DNA of 64,000 nucleotides from DATJLY01 sp035604195 (GTDB taxonomy: Bacteria > Pseudomonadota > Alphaproteobacteria > ATCC43930 > CGMCC-115725): contig DATNIY010000031.1 of NCBI GenBank assembly GCA_035604195.1, positions 16,032-80,031 on the forward strand. The letters are read 5' to 3'. Both the position numbers and the translations under genes were made by a program. The notes below the pieces were generated by a model. That model made no database searches. It had not been told where the DNA came from and saw only the letters and a program-made list of their open reading frames with translations. Shown in pieces: positions 1 through 8,824 of this stretch (its first letter is position 1; each line of letters begins with the position of its first letter).

Positions 1-705
1 GAACAACGCCACCATCGCCGCGGTAGCCAGCAATGCCTTCAACAGCAGCGCCCGGTTGCGGCGCACCCGCAGCTCAATGGGCGCGAGTCGCGCGCGCGTC
101 AGGAACTCGGTGCGATAGGCGAAGGCGAGGATGAGTGCCGCGATGACCAGCCCTGCGGCCGCGACGGGCGCCAATTGCGCCGCGAAGACGCCATAGGGGA
201 TGTGCGAGAAGCTGCCGATCATGATGTTCTGGGGATTGCCGGTGATGGTGGCGGTGCTGCCGATATTGGCGGCCATCGCCACCGCCAGCAGATAAGGCAC
301 GGGATTGCGGTCGAGCGCGCGCGCCGCCTGCGCCACCAGCGGCGTCAGCACCAGGCAGACGGTGTCGTTGACGAGGAAAGCCGAGAGCCCGCCGGAGACC
401 ACGATCACGCCGCCCAAGAGCAGCAGCGGATGGCGCGCGCGCTGCGCGATAAAGGCCGCGGCGAGGCCGAAGAAGCCGGCAAAGCGCAGATTCGCCACCA
501 CGATCATCATGCCCAGAAGTAGGGTCAAGGTGTCGAGATCGATGGCGCGATAGGCCTCCTCGAGCGTGAGCGTGCCGCTTGCTACCATCAGACTCGCACC
601 GATCAGCGCCGCACCGGCCCGGTCGAGCCGCGCCCCGGGCAGCCTGCCGATGGCAATGACGGCATAAGTCGCGATGAAGATCAGGGAGGCGAGCATCGTT
701 GGCAT
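1..705 (-). CDS. SLC13/ArsB-type anion permease, 5' part (runs off the left edge)
   Basis: The first 235 codons of a polytopic inner-membrane transporter are visible; the 3' end lies outside the window. The protein starts MPTMLASLIFIATY and is a string of hydrophobic segments. It carries two hallmarks of the CitMHS/ArsB/NhaD superfamily: a segment reading SAFLVNDTVCLVLTPLV and an NPQNIMIGS loop after AANIGSTATITG. These asparagine-rich loops form the substrate and sodium site in SLC13-type carriers. The substrate (dicarboxylate, sulfate, arsenite or sodium) cannot be told from this half. The start is ATG at 705, with a second in-frame ATG three codons on. It is divergent from the penicillin-binding protein gene. 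Confidence 0.82.
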   Translation of the reverse strand, partial: MPTMLASLIFIATYAVIAIGRLPGARLDRAGAALIGASLMVASGTLTLEEAYRAIDLDTLTLLLGMMIVVANLRFAGFFGLAAAFIAQRARHPLLLLGGVIVVSGGLSAFLVNDTVCLVLTPLVAQAARALDRNPVPYLLAVAMAANIGSTATITGNPQNIMIGSFSHIPYGVFAAQLAPVAAAGLVIAALILAFAYRTEFLTRARLAPIELRVRRNRALLLKALLATAAMVALF

Positions 706-831
706 GATAGCGACCAGGCCCGGTAACCGCCCTGATTTTGCCTTGATCCTGCGCTAGCTCCTGAGCCTCCGCGCCGGGGCGAATCTATGCTAGAAAGCGC
801 GCGGGTCATGTGGTGCAAGCACCTCTAGGCG

Positions 832-2817
832 ATGGCGGCGCGAGGAAGCGGCGAATTGCGTGCGGAGCCCGCGGACCGTTCGGGACCGCGCGGCGCGGCG
901 CGGCGCGGGGGCGGGACGAGGACCGGCCGGCGCCGCTGGGTTTGGACGGCGGCGCTGCTTGTCATGCTGTGGGGCTTGGTCCTCGGCGGCGGTGCGCTCG
1001 CCTATTTCGCGCTGACCCTGCCGCCGACCGACGAGTTGACCCTCGCCACGAGGCGGCCGTCGGTGACGCTGCTCGGCGAGGACGGCTCGCTCATCGCCAC
1101 CTTCGGCGACCTCTTCGGCGAGCCGCTCCGTCTGAAGGACATGCCGCGCTATCTGCCGGAGGCGGTGATCGCCACCGAGGACCGCCGCTTCTACAGCCAT
1201 TTCGGCGTCGACCTCATCGGCCTCGGGCGCGCCGCCTATGCCGATCTGCGCGCCGGGCATGTCGTCCAAGGCGGCAGCACCATCACGCAGCAGCTCGCCA
1301 AGAACCTCTTCCTCACCAACGAGCGCACCCTGAGCCGCAAGATCCAGGAGGTTATGCTGGCGCTCTGGCTCGAGCACAAATTCAGCAAGGACCAGATCCT
1401 CGAGATCTACTTGAACCGCATCTATCTCGGCGCCGGGACCTACGGCGTCGATGCGGCGGCGCGGCGCTATTTCGGCAAATCGGCGCGCGAGGTCTCGCTT
1501 TACGAGGCGGCGGTGATCGCCGGGCTGCTGAAGGCGCCGACGCGCTTCTCGCCGGCGCATGACGTCGACGCCGCCGCCGACCGCGCCGAACAGGTGCTCG
1601 CCAACATGGTCGATGCCGGCTACATCACCGCGGCCCAGGCCGCGACCGCCGAGCGCCAGAGGAGCGGGCTCGGCCAAGCCGCCCGGACACCGCCGGGAAG
1701 CCGCTATTTCGCCGATTGGGTGGCGCAGCAGCTCTCGAGCTTCGGCGCCACGCAAGGACGCGACATCGTCGTCGCCACCACGCTCGATCCGCGCATGCAG
1801 ACCGAGGCGGAAGCGGCGGTTCTCGATACGCTCGAGCGCAACGGCGAAAAGTCGATGGTCGGCGAGGGCGCGCTCGTCGCGATGTCGCCGGACGGCGCGG
1901 TGCGCGCCATGGTCGGCGGCCGTAACTATGCCGACAGCCAATTCAACCGCGCGGCCCAGGCGCTGCGCCAGCCGGGCTCGTCCTTCAAGCCCTTCGTCTA
2001 TCTCGCGGCGCTCGAGCATGGGCTGCGGCCGAGCGATCATTTCATCGACCACCCCATCCGCATCGGCAATTGGCAGCCGCACAATTACGAAGGCAAGTAC
2101 CGCGGCGATGTGACTGCGGCCGAGGCGGTGGCGCAATCGCTCAACTCGGTTGCGGCGCAAGTGCTGGAGCGCGCCGGCATCGACAACGTCATCAACGCGG
2201 CGCACCGTCTCGGCATCACCAGCGATTTGACCCACGACGCCTCCTTGGCGCTCGGCACCAGCGATGTCTCGCTCCTCGAGCTCACCACCGCTTATGCCGC
2301 CTTCGCCAGCGGCGGCGTCGCGGCCTGGCCCTACGGCATCCGCGAGATCCGCGACAGCGACGGCCAGGTGATCTACCGCCGCTCCGGACCCGGACCGGGC
2401 CGCGTCGTCGATCCCGCCATCGCCGGCGAGATGAACGAGATGCTGACGGGCGTCATCGCCCACGGCACCGGACGCGCCGCGCAGCTCGACCGGCCGGCGG
2501 CGGGCAAGACCGGAACCACCCAGGATTCGCGCGACGCCCTCTTCATCGGCTACACCGCCGATCTCGTTTGCGGCGTATGGTTCGGCAACGACGATAATTC
2601 TCCGATGAATCACGTGACCGGCGGCACCTTGCCGGCGCGCACCTGGCACGCCTTCATGGTCCAGGCGACGCGCGGCATGCCGGTGAAGCCGCTGCCCATG
2701 CCCGAGGCGGCGCCGGTCGTGGCCGAGGCCAGCTCATCGTCGCCGCTGATCCAGCCGCTGCAAGGCGCGATGACGGGCCTGCAACGCCTGCTCCATGCGA
2801 TCTTCGGCGGCCGATAG
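832..2817 (+). CDS. Class A penicillin-binding protein (PBP1A family)
   Basis: Bifunctional peptidoglycan synthase of 661 residues, anchored by one membrane helix at about residues 36-60 after an Arg/Gly-rich cytoplasmic tail. The glycosyltransferase (GT51) domain shows EDRRFYSHFGVD near residue 116 and QGGSTITQQLAKNLFL near 146. The transpeptidase domain has SSFK (catalytic Ser383), SLN at 436-438 and KTGTT at 559. These motifs cover lipid II polymerisation and peptide cross-linking in the periplasm. It is shorter than the roughly 800-residue mrcA proteins and lacks their extra OB-fold insert, so it belongs to the compact alphaproteobacterial 1A/1C group. No strong ribosome-binding site precedes the ATG. 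Confidence 0.93.
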   Translation: MAARGSGELRAEPADRSGPRGAARRGGGTRTGRRRWVWTAALLVMLWGLVLGGGALAYFALTLPPTDELTLATRRPSVTLLGEDGSLIATFGDLFGEPLRLKDMPRYLPEAVIATEDRRFYSHFGVDLIGLGRAAYADLRAGHVVQGGSTITQQLAKNLFLTNERTLSRKIQEVMLALWLEHKFSKDQILEIYLNRIYLGAGTYGVDAAARRYFGKSAREVSLYEAAVIAGLLKAPTRFSPAHDVDAAADRAEQVLANMVDAGYITAAQAATAERQRSGLGQAARTPPGSRYFADWVAQQLSSFGATQGRDIVVATTLDPRMQTEAEAAVLDTLERNGEKSMVGEGALVAMSPDGAVRAMVGGRNYADSQFNRAAQALRQPGSSFKPFVYLAALEHGLRPSDHFIDHPIRIGNWQPHNYEGKYRGDVTAAEAVAQSLNSVAAQVLERAGIDNVINAAHRLGITSDLTHDASLALGTSDVSLLELTTAYAAFASGGVAAWPYGIREIRDSDGQVIYRRSGPGPGRVVDPAIAGEMNEMLTGVIAHGTGRAAQLDRPAAGKTGTTQDSRDALFIGYTADLVCGVWFGNDDNSPMNHVTGGTLPARTWHAFMVQATRGMPVKPLPMPEAAPVVAEASSSSPLIQPLQGAMTGLQRLLHAIFGGR

Positions 2818-2829
2818 GAAGCGGCGCCG

Positions 2830-3672
2830 CTACTCTTCGCTGGCCGTCGCCGGCACCGCCGCCAGCACGATGCGGCGATAGAAGCCCGACAGGATCGTGG
2901 CGCCCAGACCGACCACGATGAAATTCGAGACGGTGTCGACGACGCCGCGCAACAGCAGAAGCCCCAGAGGCGGTCCCGCCAGCGGGGCGCCCAATTGCAT
3001 GGACGAGAGCAGCAGCGACAAGACAAATGCCACGATGAGCACGAAGGGCGCGCAGCTGATGAAGCCGCAGGCGGCGAGCCGCCAGGTATTGCCGCGCATG
3101 TCGCGCCACGCCGCGCCGAGGCCGAGCGGCGCGCCATAGGCGGCGGCGGGAAAGAGCAGCGACAATCGCGCCGCCGCAAGCCACAAGAGAACGCTCGCGG
3201 CGCTCGCCATCAGGAGCATGAGGAGCGCGCCGTTGCTGAGCGCCTCGCCTGGCTGGACGGCAGGGCCGGTAAAGGCGACCGCCAGAATCGCCGTCAGCAG
3301 GGCCAGGAAGGCCAGATACATCAGCACGGTGTAAACCAGAAAGCGGATGAAGGCGCCGCGGAAGAGCCGGGGCGGCACCGCGCGCTGGCGGCCATAGAGC
3401 ACGGTCTGATGCCAATGCACGGCGAAGGCGTTGAGGCAGAGGAGGGCGACGACGACTTCGATGGCGTCGGCGACGGTGAAGCCGAAGGCCGCGTCCGCCG
3501 CCGTGGCGGCGGCGGGCAGCAATAATTCAGGCAGGATGGCCGCGGCCAGCAGAATAAGCAGCGGCGCCCAGGCGAATTCGAGCAGCAGATCGAGCCGCCC
3601 GAAGACCAGGCGATAGGCCTCGACCGCCACTTCGACGACGGGCACCTTGACCCGCGCCTGAGCCTCGTCCAT
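2830..3672 (-). CDS. Hypothetical polytopic membrane protein
   Basis: This 280-residue protein starts MDEAQARVKVPVVEVAVEAYRL and then has about six hydrophobic segments, among them WAPLLILLAAAILPELLL, FLVYTVLMYLAFLALLTAI and FVLIVAFVLSLLLSS. The order is N-terminal amphipathic stretch, helix, soluble loop, then paired helices, and the last helix is followed by a short charged tail. I do not recognise a named family. It is the last gene of the minus-strand group with bdhA, adc and the patatin gene, 86 bp after bdhA, so it may be co-transcribed with them. The start is the ATG at 3672; the frame stays open upstream into bdhA, so the start is chosen by gene spacing. Confidence 0.7.
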   Translation of the reverse strand: MDEAQARVKVPVVEVAVEAYRLVFGRLDLLLEFAWAPLLILLAAAILPELLLPAAATAADAAFGFTVADAIEVVVALLCLNAFAVHWHQTVLYGRQRAVPPRLFRGAFIRFLVYTVLMYLAFLALLTAILAVAFTGPAVQPGEALSNGALLMLLMASAASVLLWLAAARLSLLFPAAAYGAPLGLGAAWRDMRGNTWRLAACGFISCAPFVLIVAFVLSLLLSSMQLGAPLAGPPLGLLLLRGVVDTVSNFIVVGLGATILSGFYRRIVLAAVPATASEE

Positions 3673-3758
3673 CCGGCGTTCCCCCTCACCAGCAGACGCA
3701 AGCTTGCCTCGCCGCCGCCGCGGCATGCAAGCGCCCACGGGGGCGGGCGACGGCGGCG

Positions 3759-4541
3759 CTATTGCATGAACCAGCCGTGGCTGACGACGAGCGACTGGCC
3801 GGTCAATGCGTTGGTCTCGAAAGCGGCGAAGAACAGCGCCACCTGCGCCACGTCCTGGACGGTCGTGAACTCGCCGTCGACCGTGTCCTTCAGCATGACG
3901 TTCTTGATCACCTGGTCCTCGGTGATGCCAAGCTCTTTCGCCTGCTCGGGGATCTGCTTCTCGACCAAGGGCGTACGGACGAAGCCGGGGCAGATGACGT
4001 TGGCGCGGACCTTGTACTTGGCGCCTTCCTTGGCGACGACCTTGGCGAGGCCGATGAGCCCATGCTTCGCCGTGACATAGGGCGCCTTCAGCACCGAGGC
4101 TTCCTTCGAATGCACCGAGCCCATGTAGATGATGCTGCCGCCGGTGCCCTGCTTGTACATCTGCCGGAGCGCTGCGCGCGTCGTCAGAAACGCGCCGTCG
4201 AGATGGATGGCCAGGAGCTTCTTCCATTTGGCGAAGTCGAACTGGTCGAGCGGCGCGACGATCTGGATGCCGGCATTGCTGACGAGGATGTCGAGCCGGC
4301 CCCATTGCCCAATGGCCTTGGCCATGCCGGCCTCGACTTGGCCCTCATCAGTCACGTCCATGGCGACGCCGATGGCGCGCCGCTCCGGTCCGCCCAATTC
4401 GGCGGCGGTCGCATCGGCGCCCTTGGCGTCGAGATCGGCGATGGCGACGCGCGCGCCTTCGGCGAGATAGGTGCGGGCGATCTCCTTGCCGATGCCGCTC
4501 GCCGCGCCGGTGACGACCGCGACCTTGTCCTTGAGACGCAT
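3759..4541 (-). CDS. bdhA: 3-hydroxybutyrate dehydrogenase (SDR family)
   Basis: Cytoplasmic NAD-dependent short-chain dehydrogenase of 260 residues interconverting D-3-hydroxybutyrate and acetoacetate in PHB and ketone-body metabolism. The Rossmann motif TGAASGIG is at residues 11-18, the structural NAG motif at 89-91, and the catalytic set at Ser142, Tyr155 and Lys159 (YVTAK). The segment AIHLDGAFLTTRAALRQMYKQ and the C-terminal SLVVSHGWFMQ match 3-hydroxybutyrate dehydrogenases better than generic SDRs. It lies 33 bp downstream of acetoacetate decarboxylase, whose substrate is the product of this enzyme, which supports the assignment. Confidence 0.93.
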   Translation of the reverse strand: MRLKDKVAVVTGAASGIGKEIARTYLAEGARVAIADLDAKGADATAAELGGPERRAIGVAMDVTDEGQVEAGMAKAIGQWGRLDILVSNAGIQIVAPLDQFDFAKWKKLLAIHLDGAFLTTRAALRQMYKQGTGGSIIYMGSVHSKEASVLKAPYVTAKHGLIGLAKVVAKEGAKYKVRANVICPGFVRTPLVEKQIPEQAKELGITEDQVIKNVMLKDTVDGEFTTVQDVAQVALFFAAFETNALTGQSLVVSHGWFMQ

Positions 4542-4574
4542 GGTTGTCCTCCTCGATTGAGCGTTGCGCGAGAC

Positions 4575-5312
4575 CTAGCGGAGATAATCGTGGACCACTT
4601 TGCCGAGGCCCAGGGTCAGGTCGGAGAGAATGTGCACCGCCGACACGATTTCCAGGACCGGCAGGTCGGCGACCGGCGCGAGCGCATGCGGCTCGAGCTT
4701 GAGTGCGGCCGGTCCGGTCCAGGCGCCCGTCACCGTGACATCCTCGAGGTAATACTCGACCAGCTCGCAGATCCTGGGCGTGCCGTCGACATGCGGAATG
4801 ATTTTCAGGAGATAATTCGGCGCGGCCAGCGCCGCCTTGATGGCGGCCGCATCGGCCAACGCGTGCTTGTAGCCCATGGTTCCCGTCGCCACCCGCACCG
4901 GGCCATAGTCGAGGGTGCCGACGAGCATGTCGGTCTCGGTCCTGAGGCTCGGGCTCGCCAGCTTCTTGGGGAAGCCCCACAACTCGCGGCCGCCGGCGAT
5001 GGGCCCCTCATCGTTCAGGAACATGCAATGGCAATAGCCGCCCTTGCGCCCGCGGAAGGAGACCGGAATCACTTGGCCGGTCTCGGTGTAGTCGCCGAAG
5101 CCGGTCGAATCGGGCATGCGGATGAACTCGTATTTGACCAGCGGCGCTTCGAGTTCCAGGGGTTCCGGCAGGACCGCCTTGAGCCGCTCCGGATCGGAGC
5201 GGTAGGTGATGACCAGGAACTCGCGGTTGATGAAGCGATAAGGCCCACGCGGATAGGCCGGGCTGGTGAGCGGCATGGCGTAGGCGCGTTCGCGAACTTC
5301 CTGTTGCTTCAT
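4575..5312 (-). CDS. adc: Acetoacetate decarboxylase
   Basis: This 245-residue enzyme converts acetoacetate to acetone and CO2 through a Schiff-base lysine. The motif ELWGFPKKL is at residues 110-118; Lys116 and Lys117 correspond to the catalytic Lys and its pKa-lowering neighbour in the clostridial enzyme. The family pattern is also seen at the N-terminus (RGPYRFINREFLVITYRSD) and in the core (CMFLNDEGPIAGGRE). Length matches the family. It sits between the patatin-like gene (48 bp upstream) and bdhA, an arrangement that recurs in alphaproteobacteria. The start at 5312 is ATG. Confidence 0.94.
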   Translation of the reverse strand: MKQQEVRERAYAMPLTSPAYPRGPYRFINREFLVITYRSDPERLKAVLPEPLELEAPLVKYEFIRMPDSTGFGDYTETGQVIPVSFRGRKGGYCHCMFLNDEGPIAGGRELWGFPKKLASPSLRTETDMLVGTLDYGPVRVATGTMGYKHALADAAAIKAALAAPNYLLKIIPHVDGTPRICELVEYYLEDVTVTGAWTGPAALKLEPHALAPVADLPVLEIVSAVHILSDLTLGLGKVVHDYLR

Positions 5313-5360
5313 CTCGCTTCCCTTCCTCTTGCCGCGGCGCGCCGGGCGGCGAGGATTGCA

Positions 5361-6533
5361 TCACTCGCCTTGGTGTTCGTTGATGTCGAAGGTCGCCACG
5401 CCGTCGTAATTGTGCGGCCGGGCCAATGCCTGGGGATGGCGCAAGGTGCGGATTGTCGCGTTGTAGCCCGCCCGCCAGTGCTCCTCCATGCTGAGGCGCG
5501 AGAACTCGTAATCCTTGGAATCGCCCTCGTATTGCTGCGCCTGGTAGATGAGATGAACGATGGAATAGACCTTGTGGTCGCCGAAGCTGCGCAACAGCTT
5601 CGCCTCCTCGCTCTCGTCGATCGCCTCCGGCATCTTCTCCATCATCATGGCGACGGCGCAGCGCAGCCGCTGGCTGTTCTTGAAGCGGTCGGTGTTCTCG
5701 CGCGTGCGGCTCGAATATTGGATCTCCTTCTGCCGCGTCGCCACCTCGATCATGTTGTCGGGAAAGGCGCCGCGCGCGCTCCACAGATCGATCTGGAAAG
5801 CGAGCGTGTCCTGGCGCGGGCCATATTGCAGCACCCATTGCAGCGGCGTGTTCGACACCAGTCCGCCATCCCAGTAATGCTCGCCCTCGATCTCGATCGC
5901 GGGAAAGCTGGGCGGCAGCGCGCCGCTCGCCAGCACGTGCTCCGGCCGAATGACATGCGTCGTCGTGTCGAAATAAACGAAGTTGCCGGAGCGGACATTG
6001 ACCGCGCCGACGCTGAAGCGCGGCGCGCCGGCGTTGATCCGGTCGAAATCGACGAGGCGTTCGAGCGTCGCCTTGAGCGGCGCGGTGTCGTAATAGCTGG
6101 TGGCATCGAGGCTGCCCGGCGGCTGCAGCCAAGGCGGTGGCAGGCGCGGCTTGAAGAAGCCGGGCACGCCGCCCAGGAGCGCAGCCGACGCGCTCATCTG
6201 GTTGACGAGTTGGCGCGCATCATTGCCCTTGACCAGCATGGCACCGAGCGCGCCGGTCAGATCCCAGCCGGGCCGCGCCGTGAGCCCTTCCCAGAAGCGC
6301 CGCAGCGTGTCGACCCGCGTCTCCGGCGGATTGCCGGCGATGATCGCGGAATTGAATGCGCCGATCGAGATCCCCGCCACCCAATTGGGATGGATTCCGG
6401 CTTCGGACAGGGCCTGATAGACCCCGCCCTGATAGGCGCCCAGCGCGCCACCGCCCTGCAGCAGCAGCGCCACGCATTCGAATGGCAGCCGGGCGAGCGC
6501 GGTTCGGGTCTTGCTTTGCGGCTGTTCATCCAT
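5361..6533 (-). CDS. Patatin-like phospholipase (with DUF3734-type C-terminus)
   Basis: Serine lipid acyl hydrolase of 390 residues using a Ser-Asp dyad. The oxyanion glycine loop QGGGALGAYQGG is at residues 26-37, the nucleophile elbow GISIG puts Ser56 in GxSxG, and the catalytic Asp is in the YWDGGLVSNTP motif near residue 223. The C-terminal third (RLSMEEHWRAGYNATIRTLRHP) resembles the DUF3734 tail found in the patatin group that travels with PHB genes. Its position as first gene of the unit with adc and bdhA suggests action on a lipid or polyester pool feeding 3-hydroxybutyrate; that substrate link is an inference. No signal peptide is visible. Confidence 0.88.
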   Translation of the reverse strand: MDEQPQSKTRTALARLPFECVALLLQGGGALGAYQGGVYQALSEAGIHPNWVAGISIGAFNSAIIAGNPPETRVDTLRRFWEGLTARPGWDLTGALGAMLVKGNDARQLVNQMSASAALLGGVPGFFKPRLPPPWLQPPGSLDATSYYDTAPLKATLERLVDFDRINAGAPRFSVGAVNVRSGNFVYFDTTTHVIRPEHVLASGALPPSFPAIEIEGEHYWDGGLVSNTPLQWVLQYGPRQDTLAFQIDLWSARGAFPDNMIEVATRQKEIQYSSRTRENTDRFKNSQRLRCAVAMMMEKMPEAIDESEEAKLLRSFGDHKVYSIVHLIYQAQQYEGDSKDYEFSRLSMEEHWRAGYNATIRTLRHPQALARPHNYDGVATFDINEHQGE

Positions 6534-6707
6534 GGCGATCGACCGGTAGCTGGCGTTCGCGTGATTTCGAGCGCATCGGCGTCGGAGCTTTAGATTGGGG
6601 CGCTGTCGGCCCTGTGCAACCGCAGCAATGTTACAACGCTGTCACCTCGGTAAACGATCCGCCACCCCGCGCTCGACGGGGCAAAGGCGCCATGCTAAGG
6701 CGCGGCC

Positions 6708-7625
6708 ATGAGCGAGGAGGAGCGCGCGCCCTACCGGCCTTTCGACGGCGGCCGGTTTCGCCCGGCCATGGGGCTGATGCCGCTCAACGAGAGCAATTGG
6801 CTCGAGATCGACCGGCATTTCGCCGCCGGCCTCGCGGAAAAGCGTGCCCTTCTCGCCGAACGGCATGGCGAGGTCTTTGCCGCGCTTCCCGCGGCCGCGG
6901 CGCCCGCTTCCGAGCTTTTGGCGCTCCTCGCCGCGCATCTGCCGCGGCACCATCCCGAAATCTTTCGCCGCGAGAACGACCGTCTCTTCAACCGCGCCAA
7001 CGGCGAGGATTGGGATTTGACCCGTGGCGATCTTCATCCGCTCGATCTCGCCGGCCGACTGGTACAGGAGGATCTCTGCCTGCTCGAGGCCGCGAGCGAC
7101 AGTTATCGCCTGATCGGCGCCACGCTGTGCTCACCCTCGCGCTGGCGCTTGGCCGAGAAGATCGGCCGGCCGCTCGCGGCGATCCACGCGCCGGTGCCGG
7201 GATATGGCGCGGCGCTCGCCCGTCCGGTCGACCGCTTCTTCGCGCATTTGAAGCCCGGGAAGCTCGTCTGGCGGCTCAATTGGGGCGTGCTCGACGATCC
7301 CGCGCCGTTCCAGCCGGTGGCAGCGCCTGCCGCCTCGATCACGGCAGAGAAAGCGGGCGAGCTTTTGTGGCTCCGGGTCGAGCGCCAGACCCTGCGGCGG
7401 CTGGTCGCGACCGGCGCCGTCGTCTTCGCCATCCGCACGCACATCACGCCCTTGGCCGCGGCGATCCGCATGCCTGCCGACGCCGCCGATCTCGCCGCCG
7501 CGATCCGCGCCATGCCCGAGGACATGCGGCGCTACAAGCGCATCGCGCTCTTCGCGCCCGCAGTTCTCGCCTGGCTCGACCAGCGCGCGGGCGCCGCGGC
7601 AGCACCGGTGCTATGCTGGGAATGA
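6708..7625 (+). CDS. DUF3445 family, haem-dependent oxidative N-demethylase-like protein
   Basis: This 305-residue protein has the DUF3445 signatures: an N-terminal YRPFDGGRFRPAMGLMPL, the central RLVQEDLCLLE and SYRLIGATLCSPSRWRLAEKIG, and the late RVERQTLRRLVATGAVVFAIRTHI. In the characterised HODM enzymes this PAS-like domain binds haem and oxidatively removes a methyl group from secondary amines such as dimethylamine; the function is carried over from that family. The Rieske oxygenase gene begins 13 bp after its stop, so the two are probably one transcript. The start ATG follows GCGCGGCC and has no strong Shine-Dalgarno sequence. Confidence 0.82.
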   Translation: MSEEERAPYRPFDGGRFRPAMGLMPLNESNWLEIDRHFAAGLAEKRALLAERHGEVFAALPAAAAPASELLALLAAHLPRHHPEIFRRENDRLFNRANGEDWDLTRGDLHPLDLAGRLVQEDLCLLEAASDSYRLIGATLCSPSRWRLAEKIGRPLAAIHAPVPGYGAALARPVDRFFAHLKPGKLVWRLNWGVLDDPAPFQPVAAPAASITAEKAGELLWLRVERQTLRRLVATGAVVFAIRTHITPLAAAIRMPADAADLAAAIRAMPEDMRRYKRIALFAPAVLAWLDQRAGAAAAPVLCWE

Positions 7626-7638
7626 GGAGGTGACGCCC

Positions 7639-8655
7639 ATGTTCCTGCGCAACCAGTGGTATGTCGCGGCGTGGTCGCATGAGGTTGGGCGCGCGCTGTT
7701 GAGCCGGCGGATCGCGGGCGAGCCGATCGTGCTCTATCGTACCGAAGGCGGCCGCGCCGTCGCCTTCGCCGATCGCTGCCCGCATCGCCTGGCGCCCTTG
7801 TCGCGCGGCCGGCTCGTCGGCGATGCGCTCGAATGCGGCTACCACGGCATCGCCTTCGCCGATGACGGGCGCTGCATCCGCATTCCCGGCCAGGAGGCGA
7901 TCCCCAAGGACGCCCGCGCCAGGGCCTATCGGCTCGAGGAGCGCTGGGGCTGGGTGTGGATTTGGCTCGGCGAGGCCGAGAAGGCCGATGGCGATCTCCT
8001 CCCCGATTTCCACTGGATGAGCGAGCCGGATTGGGCGCCCGTCGGCGGCACGCTCAATTTCAAGGCGCATTACCAGCTTCTCCTCGACAATCTCCTCGAT
8101 CTCTCGCACGAGGCCTTCCTGCATCGCGCCACCATCGGCAACAACGCCGTCGCCGACGTGCCGGCGCAAGCCGAAGCCTCCGGCGACCGCGTCCGCGTCA
8201 CCCGTTTCATGCCCGACTGCAAGCCGCCGCCGCTGTTCGTCCGCGCGCGCGGCTTCACCGGCAACATCGACCGGCTGCAGGACATCACCTTCATCCCTCC
8301 CTGCTACATCACCATCGACGTGCGCGCGACGCCCGCCGGCACCAACGACATGTCGGCGGCGCTGCAATGGCAGGTGCTCAACGCGCTGACGCCGGAGACC
8401 GAGCGCAGCACGCATTACTTCTGGGGCCTGCCGCGCCACTTCGCGCAGGACGACCACGAGCTCGACGATCTGCTCGAGCGCGCCATCGTCAAGACCTTCA
8501 ACGAGGACCGGGGGATGCTCGAGGCGCAGCAGCAGGTGCTCGAGGAGCACGCGCTCGACGAGCGCACGCTCTTGGCCGATTGCGACGCCGGCCCGTCGCG
8601 CGCGCGCAGCATCATCGCGCGGCTCATGCGCGAGGAGGCGGCTGCGCGGGCGTAA
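7639..8655 (+). CDS. Rieske [2Fe-2S] aromatic oxygenase, large subunit (VanA-like)
   Basis: Oxygenase component of 338 residues. The Rieske cluster ligands are Cys47-x-His49 and Cys66-x-x-His69 (CPHRLAPL and CGYHG). The mononuclear iron site is the DNLLDLSHEAFLH segment at 150-162, which supplies the bridging Asp and His157/His162. This layout is that of vanillate O-demethylase-type oxygenases, which remove methyl groups from methoxyarenes. The reductase that must feed it electrons is not adjacent. The ATG at 7639 is preferred over the GTG at 7630 because GAGGAGG at 7624-7630 stands about 8 bp before it. Confidence 0.87.
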   Translation: MFLRNQWYVAAWSHEVGRALLSRRIAGEPIVLYRTEGGRAVAFADRCPHRLAPLSRGRLVGDALECGYHGIAFADDGRCIRIPGQEAIPKDARARAYRLEERWGWVWIWLGEAEKADGDLLPDFHWMSEPDWAPVGGTLNFKAHYQLLLDNLLDLSHEAFLHRATIGNNAVADVPAQAEASGDRVRVTRFMPDCKPPPLFVRARGFTGNIDRLQDITFIPPCYITIDVRATPAGTNDMSAALQWQVLNALTPETERSTHYFWGLPRHFAQDDHELDDLLERAIVKTFNEDRGMLEAQQQVLEEHALDERTLLADCDAGPSRARSIIARLMREEAAARA

Positions 8656-8710
8656 GAGGCGCAGAAGGTTGGGGTGGAGCACGCGATCGGGTTAAATGGA
8701 ATCATCGCTC

Positions 8711-8791
8711 TTCGTCGTTCCCGCGAAACCGGGAACCCAATCGCAAGCGATGCGCCGCGACGTGGACCCCCGCTTGCGCGGGGGTGACGAC
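8711..8791. repeat. Intergenic palindromic repeat with two stem-loops
   Basis: This stretch contains TTCCCG-N6-CGGGAA followed by ACCCCCGC-TTGC-GCGGGGGT, enclosed by outer arms GTCGT and ACGAC. It has the look of the dispersed 'TTCCCGCGAAAGCGGGAA / CCCCCGCTTGCGCGGGGGTGACG' intergenic repeats common in alphaproteobacterial genomes. It lies downstream of the Rieske oxygenase gene and could also act as a 3'-end hairpin. No other copy is in this window. Confidence 0.65.
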
Positions 8792-8824
8792 TGAAATGTT
8801 TCAATCTGATCGGATTGTATTCTA

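Noticed and set aside
790..2649. A 619-codon minus-strand frame opposite the penicillin-binding protein gene
   Set aside because: No recognisable domain; the opposite strand carries all catalytic PBP motifs.
3762..6593. A 943-codon open frame on the plus strand opposite bdhA, adc and the patatin gene
   Set aside because: It is rich in Arg, Asp, Gly and His with no domain, and runs across three recognised genes on the other strand. Such long antisense frames are expected at this GC content.
8711..8791. CRISPR-like or tRNA-like structure in the hairpin pair
   Set aside because: There are only two different hairpins with no repeated spacer pattern, and no tRNA cloverleaf can be drawn.
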